DNA of 64,000 nucleotides from Bugulina stolonifera. Lineage: Eukaryota; Bryozoa; Gymnolaemata; Cheilostomatida; Bugulidae. The position numbers and the translations under genes were made by a program. The stretch lies in the NCBI GenBank assembly GCA_935421135.1, contig OW285192.1, positions 229,501 to 293,500 on the forward strand, in the 5' to 3' direction. Positions 21,751 through 29,603 of the stretch are shown piece by piece (positions within the stretch are counted from its first letter, which is position 1; every line of letters starts with the position of its first letter). The notes under the pieces were generated by a model. That model ran no database searches and was not told the origin of the DNA. It saw nothing but the letters and a program-made list of their open reading frames with translations.

Positions 21751-22634
21751 CAATATCTTTGAACAGTCATATTCATGGGTTGGGTTTGTTTTATTAACAT
21801 AATATAGAACAATTCATGCATCTATTACCTCCCTAAGCCGTAGGAATGACAACTGCCGCAATTCACTCCTATCCTCTCCTTAAAAGGACACAGATGTTTC
21901 CAGTCATGCTCAGCTTGCTCCCTGGTAATTGACTTTATTACTAGCCGCTGTGTATATCCTCTGGTGGGCAGAAATGATTCAGTCTATAGATGAGCTCAAA
22001 CAAGCTAAAACAAGTAGGACAAGTTATTTATAACATACACTGTACATGTCCTAACAATCCTAAGATCTGCACAGATACCCGAGTATAATCTCACATATTA
22101 TATGGCAATAAATAGAGATGGCAGTAAATGATCACTGTAGCACCACAACATCTTTGAGCAGTCATTTTAAACTGGCTAGTTTTATTTCACTAACATAATT
22201 TAGAGCAGTTGATGCATCTATTACCTCCCTACGCTGTAGCAATGGCAACCACCTCAATTCACTCCTATCCTCTCACTAGAAGGACACAGATGTTTCCAGT
22301 CAGACTCAGCTCGCTCTCTGGTAATTGACTTTATTACTAGCCGCTGTGTATATCCTCTGGTGGGCAGAAATGATTCAGTCTATAGATGAGCTCAAACAAG
22401 CTAAAACAAGTAGGACAAGTTATTTATAACATACACTGTACATGTCCTAACAATCCTAAGATCTGCACAGATACCCGAGTATAATCTCACATATTATATG
22501 GCAATAAATAGAGATGGCAGTAAATAATCACTGTAGCACCACAACATCTTTGAGCAGTCATTTTAAACTGGTTGGTTTTATTTCACTAACATAATATAGA
22601 GCAGTTCATGCATCTATTCCCTCCCTAGACCGTA
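21751..22634 (+). repeat. ~393-bp satellite, about 2.2 monomers
   Basis: Resumes mid-monomer at CAATATCTTTGAACAG and ends at CCTAGACCGTA, where the Polinton begins. The missing remainder (GCAATGACAACC...) continues at 30867. Confidence 0.9.
22629..22634. repeat. 6-bp target-site duplication of the Polinton, left copy (ACCGTA)
   Basis: ACCGTA precedes the element and recurs at 30861-30866. Six base pairs is the known Polinton/Maverick duplication length. Removing the element plus one copy gives the intact satellite string CTAGACCGTAGCAATGAC. Confidence 0.95.
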
Positions 22635-22833
22635 AGTAGTAATATCAGTGCAGATCTGCACAGACATTCTCCCCACGGATTCAGCCAATCACAGAGCCGT
22701 ATTTCAGATTCTGACCAATCAGGAGCCACCACCCTCCGTGACCTTCGTCAAGGACACCGGAACTAGCCAAAATTTCCCAACGACCTTGCCAAGGTCGCGC
22801 TCTGGAACTGAGCGTTTCCTCCTCAAAAAATTT

Positions 22834-22935
22834 CCTAACCGCGAACGAAAAATCTCCAAAAATTTTCCTAACCGCGACCGAAAAATCTCAAAAAATAATC
22901 CTAACCGCGAACGAAAAAAATCTCCAAAAAAACTT
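22834..22935 (-). repeat. Three 33-bp subterminal repeats
   Basis: CCTAACCGCGA(A/C)CG followed by AAAAATCT(C)C-A-rich spacer starts at 22834, 22867 and 22900, an exact 33-bp period. The mirrored set is in the right TIR near 30580-30665. A role as protein-binding iterons for the integrase or a replication protein is an inference. Confidence 0.75.
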
Positions 22936-22984
22936 ACCTCGAATGAAACGTCCCCGTCCTCGATTCTCTTAAAACTCTCCAACC

Positions 22985-23185
22985 TCTCCCTCGCGCCTCT
23001 TCTCTCCACGCCTCTCGCCTCTCGAATGATCGCCACCGACCCCGTCCCCCGCCTCTCCTATTCCAAGCCCCGCCCTCAAACCTCGGAATCTCCGCCCCGA
23101 CCCTTTGACCAATCGACTGTGGACGAGGGGTGGGAGCCGGCCGCCAGCCGGGTCCCTCCCGCCCGGGACCCGTCGCGTTCTTCCC
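22985..23185. promoter_or_regulatory. CpG- and GC-rich block with CCAAT and GC-box motifs in the TIR (candidate promoter)
   Basis: Strongly GC- and CpG-rich against an AT-rich surrounding, with CCCCGCCC and GACCAATCGAC. No TATA box is present. It is duplicated in the right TIR (about 30320-30510). Direction of transcription cannot be decided from sequence alone. Confidence 0.35.
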
Positions 23186-23234
23186 GACTATTTCCCCGGG
23201 GTTTTGAAATTCGTATCACCATGTTTTTGGGTTT

Positions 23235-23395
23235 CGATTAATAATACGTATATTTCATCGTATTCCTTAGAAAGTATATAATGATAGAAAGTATAGAATA
23301 GAAAAAAATTGGTCGATTAATAATACGTTTATTTTATTGTATTCGTAAGAAAGTATATAATGATAGAAAGTATAGAATAGAAAAAAAATGGAAAG
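23235..23395 (+). repeat. Tandem duplication at the inner edge of the left TIR
   Basis: The TCGATTAATAATACGT...AGAAAGTATATAATGATAG unit of 23235-23310 is repeated, diverged, at 23311-23395. It is single at the corresponding right inner edge (near 30215-30290). Confidence 0.75.
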
Positions 23396-24180
23396 TATAG
23401 AGTAGAAAAAAGTACATAACTGAAACTATATAGAAAGGCCATAATATCGTATTCGCTAGAAAGTATAAATGCGTATATTTTGTTTGAAATTATAAATTTA
23501 AAACTATAAATATAGAAGCGAAAGGTGTATAATTCACTCAATATCCTCCCTCTATTGTTATTTAGTTTAGCCTGGTAAAGAGAAAATGAAAAAAGAAAAT
23601 GTGAATAAAATGTTTGAGAAATTAATGAAGAAAGATTAGAAAACATAATAGAGACAGTAGAGAGTAATGTGTACAGCTATATATTCAAAACGGTAGGGTA
23701 AAAACACTTACTTGAGCTACCACCTTCATATTTCGCTTGATTGAAACAATCGATTCAGTGTTTTTGTCATTGCAATAAGCCTAAAATTAAAAGGTGACAA
23801 AAAGTCTATGATTAAAAGATAAAAAAATGTAAAAGAAGTGAGAATACAACAAACAAAAATGTAGAGCAAAAAATCTTATCATTCAGAGAAAATTACTAGA
23901 AAAAATTACTAGAAAAATTACTAGAAAAATAAGGTAAATATTGCTCGCCATTGTTGTAGTTCAGTATATTCACTAGACTTTTGGACTTCTAATTTTTGTA
24001 AGAAAGTAGAACTTTTTTCAATACAGATTTGCCTTTCTTCAACTTTAGTTCTTGGAATGAGGCCCAACCAGAAAAACTTTTGTTTTTATATGTTTTTGCT
24101 CAAAAATTCCTTAACCAATCAGCTAAAAGGGGCATTTTAAGGTTAAAGAGGCCTTTTTAAGGTTAGGACTTTTTATAGAA
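23304..24180. other. AT-rich non-coding spacer of the Polinton
   Basis: A/T-rich sequence with no supported gene. It includes a short tandem AAAATTACTAG repeat (three copies, about 23890-23930) and two AAGGTTA-type strings near 24140-24165. A minus-strand open frame of 105 codons (23329-23646) is extremely F/Y/S/I-rich and lies partly in the TIR duplication. It is not annotated as a gene. Confidence 0.6.
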
Positions 24181-24204
24181 TTATTAAGAGGAAAGAGGTA
24201 GATT

Positions 24205-25312
24205 TTGAAGGTTGGAGGGGTCGGAGAGGGTTGGAGAGGGTCGGAGGAGGGTGGGAGAGGGTCGGAGGAGGGTGGGAGGGGGTCGGAGGAGGGTGGGAGG
24301 GGGTCAGAGAGGGTCAGAGGAGAGTGGGAGAGGGTTGGATGGGGTTGGAGGAGGGTGGGAGGGCGTCGGAGAGGGTTGGAGATGGTTGGAGGAGGGTGGG
24401 AGGGGGTCGGAGAGGGTGGGAGGAGGTTGGAGGGGGTCGCAGGAGGGTGGGAGGGGGTCGGAGAGGGTCGGGGAGGGTTGGAGGAGGGTGGGAGAGGGTC
24501 GGAGGAGGGTGGGAGAGGGTCGGAGGGGGTCGGAGAGGGTCGGAGGAGGGTGGGAGGGGGTCGGAGAGGGTGGGAGGGGCTCGGAGATGGTCGGAGGAGG
24601 GTGGGAGGAGGGTGGGAGGGGGTCGGAGGAGGGTGGGAGAGGGTTGGATGGGGTTGGAGGAGGGTGGGAGGGCGTCGGAGAGGGTTGGAGATGGTTGGAG
24701 GAGGGTGGGAGGGGGTCGGAGAGAGTGGGAGGAGGTTGGAGGGGTTCGAAGGAGGGTGGGAGGGGGTCGGATAGGGTCGGAGGAGGGTGGGAGGGGGTCG
24801 GAGAGGGTGGAAAGGGCTCGGAGATGGTCGGAGGAGGGTGGGAGGGGGTCGGAGAGGGTCGGGGAGGGTTGGAGGAGGGTGGGAGAGGGTCGGAGGAGGG
24901 TGGGAGAGGGTCGGAGGGGGTCGGAGAGGGTCGGAGAGGGTCGGAGGAGGGTGGGAGGGGGTCGGAGAGGGTGGGAGGGGCTCGGAGATGGTCGGAGGAG
25001 GATGGGAGGAGGGTAGGAGGGGGTCGGAGGAGGGTGGGAGAGGGTTGGATGGAGTTGGAGGAGGGTGAGAGGGCGTCGGAGAGGGTTGGAGATGGTTGGA
25101 GGAGGGTGGGAGGGGGTCGGAGAGGGTGGGAGGAGGTTGGAGGGGTTCGAAGGAGGGTGGGAGGGGGTCGGAGAGGGTCGGAGGAGGGTGGGAGGGGGTC
25201 GGAGAGGGTGGGAAGGGCTCAGAGATGGTCGGAGGAGGGTGGGAGGGGGTCGGAGGGGGTCGAAGAGGGTTGGAGGAGGGTGGGAGGGGGTCGGAGAGGG
25301 TCGGAGGAGGGT
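24205..25312 (+). repeat. G-rich purine minisatellite (GGAGGGTGGGAGGGGGTC-type)
   Basis: About 1.1 kb of variants of GGAGGAGGGTGGGAGGGGGTC and TCGGAGAGGGT, almost without C or T on this strand. A longer block beginning GAGAGGGTTGGATGGGGTTGG recurs near 24328, 24636 and 25036 (308 and 400 bp apart), so blocks have been duplicated. Long open frames in all three plus frames (Gly/Arg/Glu/Val repeats) are compositional. There is dense potential for G-quadruplex and triplex DNA. Confidence 0.92.
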
Positions 25313-25872
25313 GGGGTTTGGGGTTTGGGGTTTGGGGTTTGGGGTTTTTAAAAGAATTAAAAAGATCTCGTCAACCCCAGCGAGACCCCTTCAGTCAGTT
25401 GGATAGTATTAGCACTGGTCTTGAAGGGGTGCGAGAGTCAATACACCAACCTAGAGTAAGACAGGAGAGAGAATACCTAGAACAAGATCCCGTTGATATT
25501 TTGCTATCAAATAGAAATGGGGAAGAACGAAGCAGGCAGATATTACTCGAGCGAGAGCGTAAGCGTCATCTAATACCTCAGCTGCAAATCTCTGGACAAG
25601 GGATAAAACGGAAGAGGTATAAGGCTAGATCATCAGACTACACAACGACGTTCAATCGTAAAGACGAGCAAAAAGATGAGTCTAATCGGCTACAACTACA
25701 TGAGAAGGGTGGAAGAAGTCCTGTCATAACTAGGTCTACATCAGATGCTAGAAAAGCGAGTGAACGAGTGGGGAGAGATATAGTGAAACATCAAGCAAGA
25801 TTTAAACAAGCTTTGGATAAAGGTGTGCACAGGAGAGTAGAAAAAGATAGAAAATGGTTGATGAGCGAATAG
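25225..25872 (+). CDS. Basic protein of unknown function, 5' part overrun by minisatellite
   Basis: The open frame ends at 25872. From about 25348 on it encodes ~175 residues of ordinary composition, rich in K, R, E, Q and S, with basic clusters such as GIKRKRYKARSS and RRVEKDRKWL. I do not recognise a family. No ATG exists in that part before the last few codons. The first in-frame ATG is at 25225 inside the minisatellite, so a product would begin with repeat-coded Gly/Arg/Glu/Val residues and a GLGFGVW stretch from the GGGGTTT units. Either the original start was lost to the repeat, or a spliced upstream exon supplies it. Its end overlaps the integrase start by 19 bp in another frame. Position next to integrase suggests an element gene. 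Confidence 0.5.
   Translation: MVGGGWEGVGGGRRGLEEGGRGSERVGGGWGLGFGVWGLGFLKELKRSRQPQRDPFSQLDSISTGLEGVRESIHQPRVRQEREYLEQDPVDILLSNRNGEERSRQILLERERKRHLIPQLQISGQGIKRKRYKARSSDYTTTFNRKDEQKDESNRLQLHEKGGRSPVITRSTSDARKASERVGRDIVKHQARFKQALDKGVHRRVEKDRKWLMSE
25313..25347 (+). repeat. Five telomere-like GGGGTTT repeats
   Basis: GGGGTTT occurs five times in perfect tandem directly at the 3' edge of the minisatellite and just before coding-like sequence. It differs from the TTAGGG telomere repeat of most metazoans. Confidence 0.9.
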
Positions 25873-26936
25873 GTGTTGATGAAGCCTTGCGAGATATATA
25901 CTACTCCCCACCCCAACCCCCTTCTTTTGGTGGGAAGAGAAAGTTGATCTATTCTTCCCCACCGGGTGTGAATAAGAATGATGTTGATAGATGGTTAAGG
26001 GGGCAAGACGCGTACACACTACACTACCCCATTAAGACTAAATTTTTGAGAAGAAAGACGATCGTCGCTGGAGTTGGAGAGCAGATGCAAGCGGACTTAG
26101 TCGATGTTCGCTCACACAAAGATCAGAACGATGGTGTAACATTTTTACTCACCTGCATAGACGTCTTTTCTAGAAAGGCTTGGGTATTCCCTTTACTTAA
26201 CAAATCAGGACTAGCGGTGTCTAGAGTACTCTCATCTCTTTTTAAAAGAGAAACATACTCTAGACTACAGACTGATAAGGGAAAAGAGTTTCTGAATCAA
26301 AGGGTGCGTGAGGTTCTGCAAGAAAACAAGGTTAACCACTTTTCTTCAGAAAATGAGGTTATAAAAGCTTCACTTATTGAACGTTTTAATCGAACGTTGA
26401 GAGGAAAGCTTCACAGACTTTTAACTTACAGAGGTGATGGTCGATTCTTAGACGATCTAGATGATTTGGTATCTAGCTATAACAACAGCTTTAATCGCTC
26501 TATAGGTATGAAGCCTAATGAAGTTGATGAAGATAATCAAGAAGATATTTGGATGCGCCTGTTCGAATCATCCCCTGAACGATGGGTTAATAAAAAGAGG
26601 GTAGCATTTACACCTGGAGATCATGTAAGGATATCAATGGCTCGTGGAAGCTTTGACCGTGGTTTTACAGCGAACTATTCAACTGAGATCTTCATTGTCA
26701 AAGACATTCTCTCGCACACATCTCCTCCAGTTTACAGATTAAAAGATCTGAATGGAGAAAATGTTGAGGGGACATTTTACAGTCAAGAGTTGGTGCGAGT
26801 AGACCTTCCCGAAACGTTTAAAGTAGAAAAGGTCTTACGCAAGAGGAGAAGGCGGGGAAGAGAAGAGAGTTTCGTAAAGTGGATGGGATATCCTGACTCA
26901 TTCAATAGTTGGATTGATTCTAGCCAGTTCGTATAA
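25854..26936 (+). CDS. INT: Polinton integrase (DDE, retroviral-like) with C-terminal chromodomain
   Basis: 360 residues. It inserts element DNA into the host and generates the 6-bp duplication. An N-terminal YYSPPQPPSFGG and WLRGQDAYTLH region is typical of Polinton integrases as recalled. The catalytic core has Asp81 (QADLVDV), Asp141 (QTDKGKEF) and Glu176 (KASLIERFNRTL), 35 residues after Asp141. A beta-barrel-like region (GDHVRISMARGSF) sits around 250-300. A chromodomain ends the protein (about 315-360: FKVEKVLRKR, FVKWMGYP, SWIDSSQF), which may direct integration to methylated-histone chromatin and fits an insertion in satellite DNA. The frame is intact, with all three acids present. 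The ATG overlaps the end of the upstream ORF, which suggests a compact, virus-like layout. Confidence 0.93.
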   Translation: MVDERIGVDEALRDIYYSPPQPPSFGGKRKLIYSSPPGVNKNDVDRWLRGQDAYTLHYPIKTKFLRRKTIVAGVGEQMQADLVDVRSHKDQNDGVTFLLTCIDVFSRKAWVFPLLNKSGLAVSRVLSSLFKRETYSRLQTDKGKEFLNQRVREVLQENKVNHFSSENEVIKASLIERFNRTLRGKLHRLLTYRGDGRFLDDLDDLVSSYNNSFNRSIGMKPNEVDEDNQEDIWMRLFESSPERWVNKKRVAFTPGDHVRISMARGSFDRGFTANYSTEIFIVKDILSHTSPPVYRLKDLNGENVEGTFYSQELVRVDLPETFKVEKVLRKRRRRGREESFVKWMGYPDSFNSWIDSSQFV

Positions 26937-26948
26937 AACAGTATAAAT
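26932..26948 (+). promoter_or_regulatory. Candidate TATA boxes before the penton-like gene
   Basis: TATAAAA (26932) overlaps the integrase stop codon and TATAAAT follows at about 26942, some 40-50 bp before the next ATG. Sequence resemblance only. Confidence 0.3.
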
Positions 26949-26982
26949 CTCTACAACTTGTGTAATCATCCTCACTCTAAAG

Positions 26983-27729
26983 ATGGCCTTCAATGTCACA
27001 CTTACCTCGAATGTATTGCTTGGAGGAGAGGCTTCTAATACTAATGCACACTTTACGACAAAGTTAGCGAGACCGCTTAATCTTCCTTCATCACAATGGG
27101 AGGTAGGACTCCTCGATATACAATATCCCGTTTCTTGGAGGAATATCGAGCTCGGCTATGTTGAAGTAAAGAATACAAGTGAGAGCGTACCTCGACGTTG
27201 TAATATCAGAAATGGAAGGTATAGTTCAATAGGAGAACTGCTAACGGAGATCAATAGATCTTTGATAAACTTTTCTTTAGAAAATGAAGTAAACTTTTAC
27301 TACGATGCTTTACGTAATGAGTCTTTTATCTTGATACGAGGAAATACTCATTCAATAAGACTTTCTAGAGATGTAGCCTGGATCCTTGGATTTGAGCCTA
27401 ATAAAGTCTATGAAGCAGAGGTAACTCGCAGTCCGAATTCTCCTGATATCAACGCAGGCTTCACTTCACTCTACGTATACTCATCAGTTGTAGCACCGAG
27501 ACTCGTGGGGGATAGTCTAGTTCCTCTCTTACGCACCATTCCGATAACTGAGACTGAGAGAAATAGTACAGTGTTTCGAGAGTTTTCTAATGTACAGTAT
27601 TCACCAGTCTCGAATACCAGTACCGATCTCATTGAAATAGATATAAGGCGCGATGATGGTGAGAGAGTCTCATTTCGTAGTGGAAAGGTTGTGCTGACGG
27701 TTCGTTTTAGACCTCGTGGAGAAGTTTAG
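26983..27729 (+). CDS. Penton-like minor capsid protein (single jelly-roll, predicted)
   Basis: 248 residues. The opening (FNVTLTSNVLLGG, HFTTKLARPLNLP, WEVGLLDIQYPVSW) is a signature of a conserved protein found next to the capsid gene in animal Polintons and adintovirus-like elements, recalled as the penton or minor capsid protein. The rest is beta-strand rich, with no transmembrane segment. ATG 26983 is 46 bp after the integrase stop. The gene order integrase, minor capsid, core peptide, major capsid, protease supports the call. The frame is complete. The family assignment rests on recalled sequence features; the fold is inferred. Confidence 0.7.
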   Translation: MAFNVTLTSNVLLGGEASNTNAHFTTKLARPLNLPSSQWEVGLLDIQYPVSWRNIELGYVEVKNTSESVPRRCNIRNGRYSSIGELLTEINRSLINFSLENEVNFYYDALRNESFILIRGNTHSIRLSRDVAWILGFEPNKVYEAEVTRSPNSPDINAGFTSLYVYSSVVAPRLVGDSLVPLLRTIPITETERNSTVFREFSNVQYSPVSNTSTDLIEIDIRRDDGERVSFRSGKVVLTVRFRPRGEV

Positions 27730-27745
27730 AATTATAGTGAATATC

Positions 27746-28171
27746 ATGGCTCCACGTATAGTTCCATACTTTCCGACTGACTCTAGTGAAATGTATGAAG
27801 ACTACTACAACTCTCAGGTAGGAGATGGAATGTCTGTATATCGAGGACGCCCTGTCATGACGGGTAATGGAATTGGCTCTCTATTTTCTGGTCTGGCAAG
27901 AGGAGTGTTACCACTCTTGAAAAAAGGAGCTAAAACAATTGGAAAGAAACTTCTAACAACTGGTGCTGGTCTACTGGGAGATGTAATAAAAGGAGAAAAT
28001 TTTAAGACATCTGCGAGTAAGCGTTTCCGTGAGGCCGGTGGAGATCTCCTACACGATGTTGAGGGTGTACTACGTAGTTCTCAAGTTAAAAGAAAAAAAG
28101 CTGGAGGGCAAGCCTCTTCTTCTAGGGTTAGTAAAAAGAAGCGGCGAGGAAAGAGAACTATATTTGACTAA
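27746..28171 (+). CDS. pX/pVI-like virion core peptide (membrane-active or DNA-binding, predicted)
   Basis: 141 residues from ATG 27746, 16 bp after the previous stop. A GTG 30 bp upstream is in frame but is not a credible eukaryotic start. Order: an acidic/Tyr-rich N-terminus (MYEDYYNSQVGDG), a Gly-rich amphipathic segment at about 38-60 (GNGIGSLFSGLARGVLPLL), a second Gly/Lys segment (GAKTIGKKLL), and a strongly basic tail (KRKKAGG; SKKKRRGKR) that could bind DNA or act as a nuclear signal. In Polinton and adintovirus-like elements a protein of this plan lies between the capsid genes and is compared with adenovirus pX/pVI precursors cleaved by the protease. The role is inferred from this pattern and from the neighbours. 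Confidence 0.6.
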   Translation: MAPRIVPYFPTDSSEMYEDYYNSQVGDGMSVYRGRPVMTGNGIGSLFSGLARGVLPLLKKGAKTIGKKLLTTGAGLLGDVIKGENFKTSASKRFREAGGDLLHDVEGVLRSSQVKRKKAGGQASSSRVSKKKRRGKRTIFD

Positions 28172-28190
28172 AATAAAATATATATATATA
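28172..28190 (+). promoter_or_regulatory. Poly(A) signal followed by TATA-rich tract
   Basis: AATAAA at 28172 immediately follows the core-peptide stop and merges into TATATATATATA, about 70 bp before the capsid ATG. It could end one transcript and promote the next. Confidence 0.3.
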
Positions 28191-28258
28191 TCAAAGAATA
28201 TACTATTGGAACGCAGTTACGAATAAGTTGTCAACGGAGAAAGAAGTAGATATAAAGC

Positions 28259-28957
28259 ATGTCTGTCAACCATCGAGCTGTAGCACTTTCTAAAGTCTCC
28301 GAAGACTCTGCGGATACTGTAAACTCAGCCTTCGATTTATTCGCCACCCCTCCAACACACACTAGTGTACTCCGAGGAGAGTGGATACCCCTAGCACCCA
28401 TTACACAATCTCAAGAGGGTGCCATTGAGATTGTAATCCCACCATCGGATGAACTTTACACAGACCTATCGAAAAGTTACTTAGCCGTAACAGTCAAAGT
28501 GATCAAAGCGGATGGGAATAATTTCCCCGAAGCTGCTAATGATGTTCTCTATATTAAGGGTGATAACTTTATGCATTCCCTCTTCTCAACGGCTACTTTT
28601 AAACTAGCTGGACAAGATGTAGAATACGAAGGAAACTATCCATTTCGTGCCTATCTTGAGAATTTACTCAATTATGGTAAAGACGCTAAAAAGTCTTATA
28701 TGGCTGTGGGTAGCGGATGGACTGAAGATGATGGTACTGGAAATGACTATGCTGACATTACAAATGCTGATAAATTAGTCAGAAAAACCCCTTTACTATC
28801 GAGTGGGGAGATGAATTTCTACGGGAGACCTAGACTGAGCGTTTTCGCTCAAGGAAGAGTTATTCCACCCGGAGTGGGTTCAAGACTCACCCTACAGCGT
28901 GCTACATGTCTCTCGCCGGTGCTGCTGAAAATCTTGCTCATACAGCGAGGATTTTGA
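28259..28957 (+). pseudogene. MCP: Major capsid protein, N-terminal part (frame broken)
   Basis: 232 codons. The part up to about codon 216 reads like the first jelly-roll of a Polinton double jelly-roll capsid protein: an N-terminal segment followed by GEWIPLAPI, EIVIPPSDELYTDLSKSYLAV, a FKLAGQDVEYEGNYPFRAYLENLLNYG stretch given here by its landmarks FKLAGQ and YLENLLNYG, and PLLSSGEMNFYGR. After a PPGVGSRLTL landmark the frame departs from capsid-like sequence and stops at 28957. The continuation is in another frame from 28906. The two parts together have the length expected for this capsid family (about 450 residues). The change lies around 28890-28906. No obvious slippery heptamer or intron explains it, so a recent frameshift (or sequence error) is most likely. 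Confidence 0.85.
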
Positions 28958-29601
28958 TAACTAAAGCCGAGTTGTGGGTACGACGCGTACAGGCAAATCC
29001 TTCACTACAAAAAGCGCAGATGGATGTGTGGGTTGGAGAAGAAGAAAGTATAAAGCTACCCATCGATAGAATTAAGACTCACTTCCATGTCATTGCTAGA
29101 GGACAGCAGAGTGTGAGAATCAATTTCGATCAGGGTGGTCAACGTCCTAATCGCGTTTTCGTGGGTCTACTAGATCATACCGCCAAAAGTGGAGCCTACT
29201 CTAAAAATCCGTTTAAGTTTGCACCATATGATGTAAGCTCTGTCGAACTACTTATAGACGGTAGTCCTGTAACGAGAAGATACGAGCCTGATTATACGAG
29301 TGGAAGATTCGCGCGTGAATATATGAATCTTTTCACCGTGACTGGTACATCAGACGCGGATACGGGGAATGAAATCACCTCTTCTAGATTTCAAACGAAC
29401 TCAGCAATCTACGCCTTTGACGTTTCAGGAGACTTGTGTGACGACAACTTTCACCTACTTTCAAACGGATCTCTTTCTGTCAATCTCTCATTCGCGAGAG
29501 CTACGGATACAACATTGAGTCTATTCGTATACGAAGAAAAAGACGATATCATTTATATAAACAGTAATCACGAAGTATCTATGGTTGCCGGTATGATGTA
29601 G
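28906..29601 (+). pseudogene. MCP: Major capsid protein, C-terminal part (second frame)
   Basis: The open frame runs through 28906 and codes 231 residues from that ATG, which is internal to the original gene. It continues with a helix-like linker (AAENLAHTARILITKAELWVR landmarks), then IKTHFHVIARGQQ, NRVFVGLLDH, FKFAPYDVSSVELLIDG and YMNLFTVTG, which fit the second jelly-roll. The sequence carries no stop or other lesion, so the shift from the upstream frame is the only defect seen. The stop is two bases before the protease ATG. Translation from 28906 alone would give half a capsid protein, unlikely to assemble. Confidence 0.85.
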
Positions 29602-29603
29602 AA

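Larger units (their letters stand above)
22635..23303 (+). repeat. Left terminal inverted repeat of the Polinton
   Basis: It matches the reverse complement of 30212-30860 with few differences. It carries a terminal palindrome GTGCAGATCTGCAC (22648-22661), three 33-bp-spaced CCTAACCGCGAACG repeats (22834, 22867, 22900), CCAAT motifs (about 22685, 22713, 23108), a CCCCGCCC box and a CpG-rich block at 22985-23185. This copy holds an extra ~20 bp near 23138 (GGCCGCCAGCCGGGTCCC region) that is absent on the right. Long open frames here reflect GC-rich, stop-poor sequence and lack ATG starts. Confidence 0.95.

Noticed and set aside
22648..23241. 197-codon ORF and antisense ORFs in the Polinton TIR
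   Set aside because: The start is a GTG inside the terminal palindrome. Composition follows the GC-rich TIR, and the frame is not kept across the indel in the other TIR.
23329..23646. 105-codon minus-strand ORF rich in F, Y, S and I
   Set aside because: AT-rich, overlapping a tandem duplication, with no recognisable domain; probably chance.
25313..25347. Interstitial telomere or chromosome end
   Set aside because: Only five GGGGTTT units, inside a mobile element and followed by coding sequence; not evidence of a true telomere.
24205..25406. Glycine/arginine/glutamate-rich ORFs of up to 379 codons
   Set aside because: All plus frames of the G-rich minisatellite are open because it nearly lacks the T needed for stop codons. 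Several of these starts are not ATG.
28890..28910. Programmed -1 frameshift in the capsid gene
   Set aside because: No X-XXY-YYZ slippery heptamer or clear downstream structure was seen. A mutation or sequence error is simpler.
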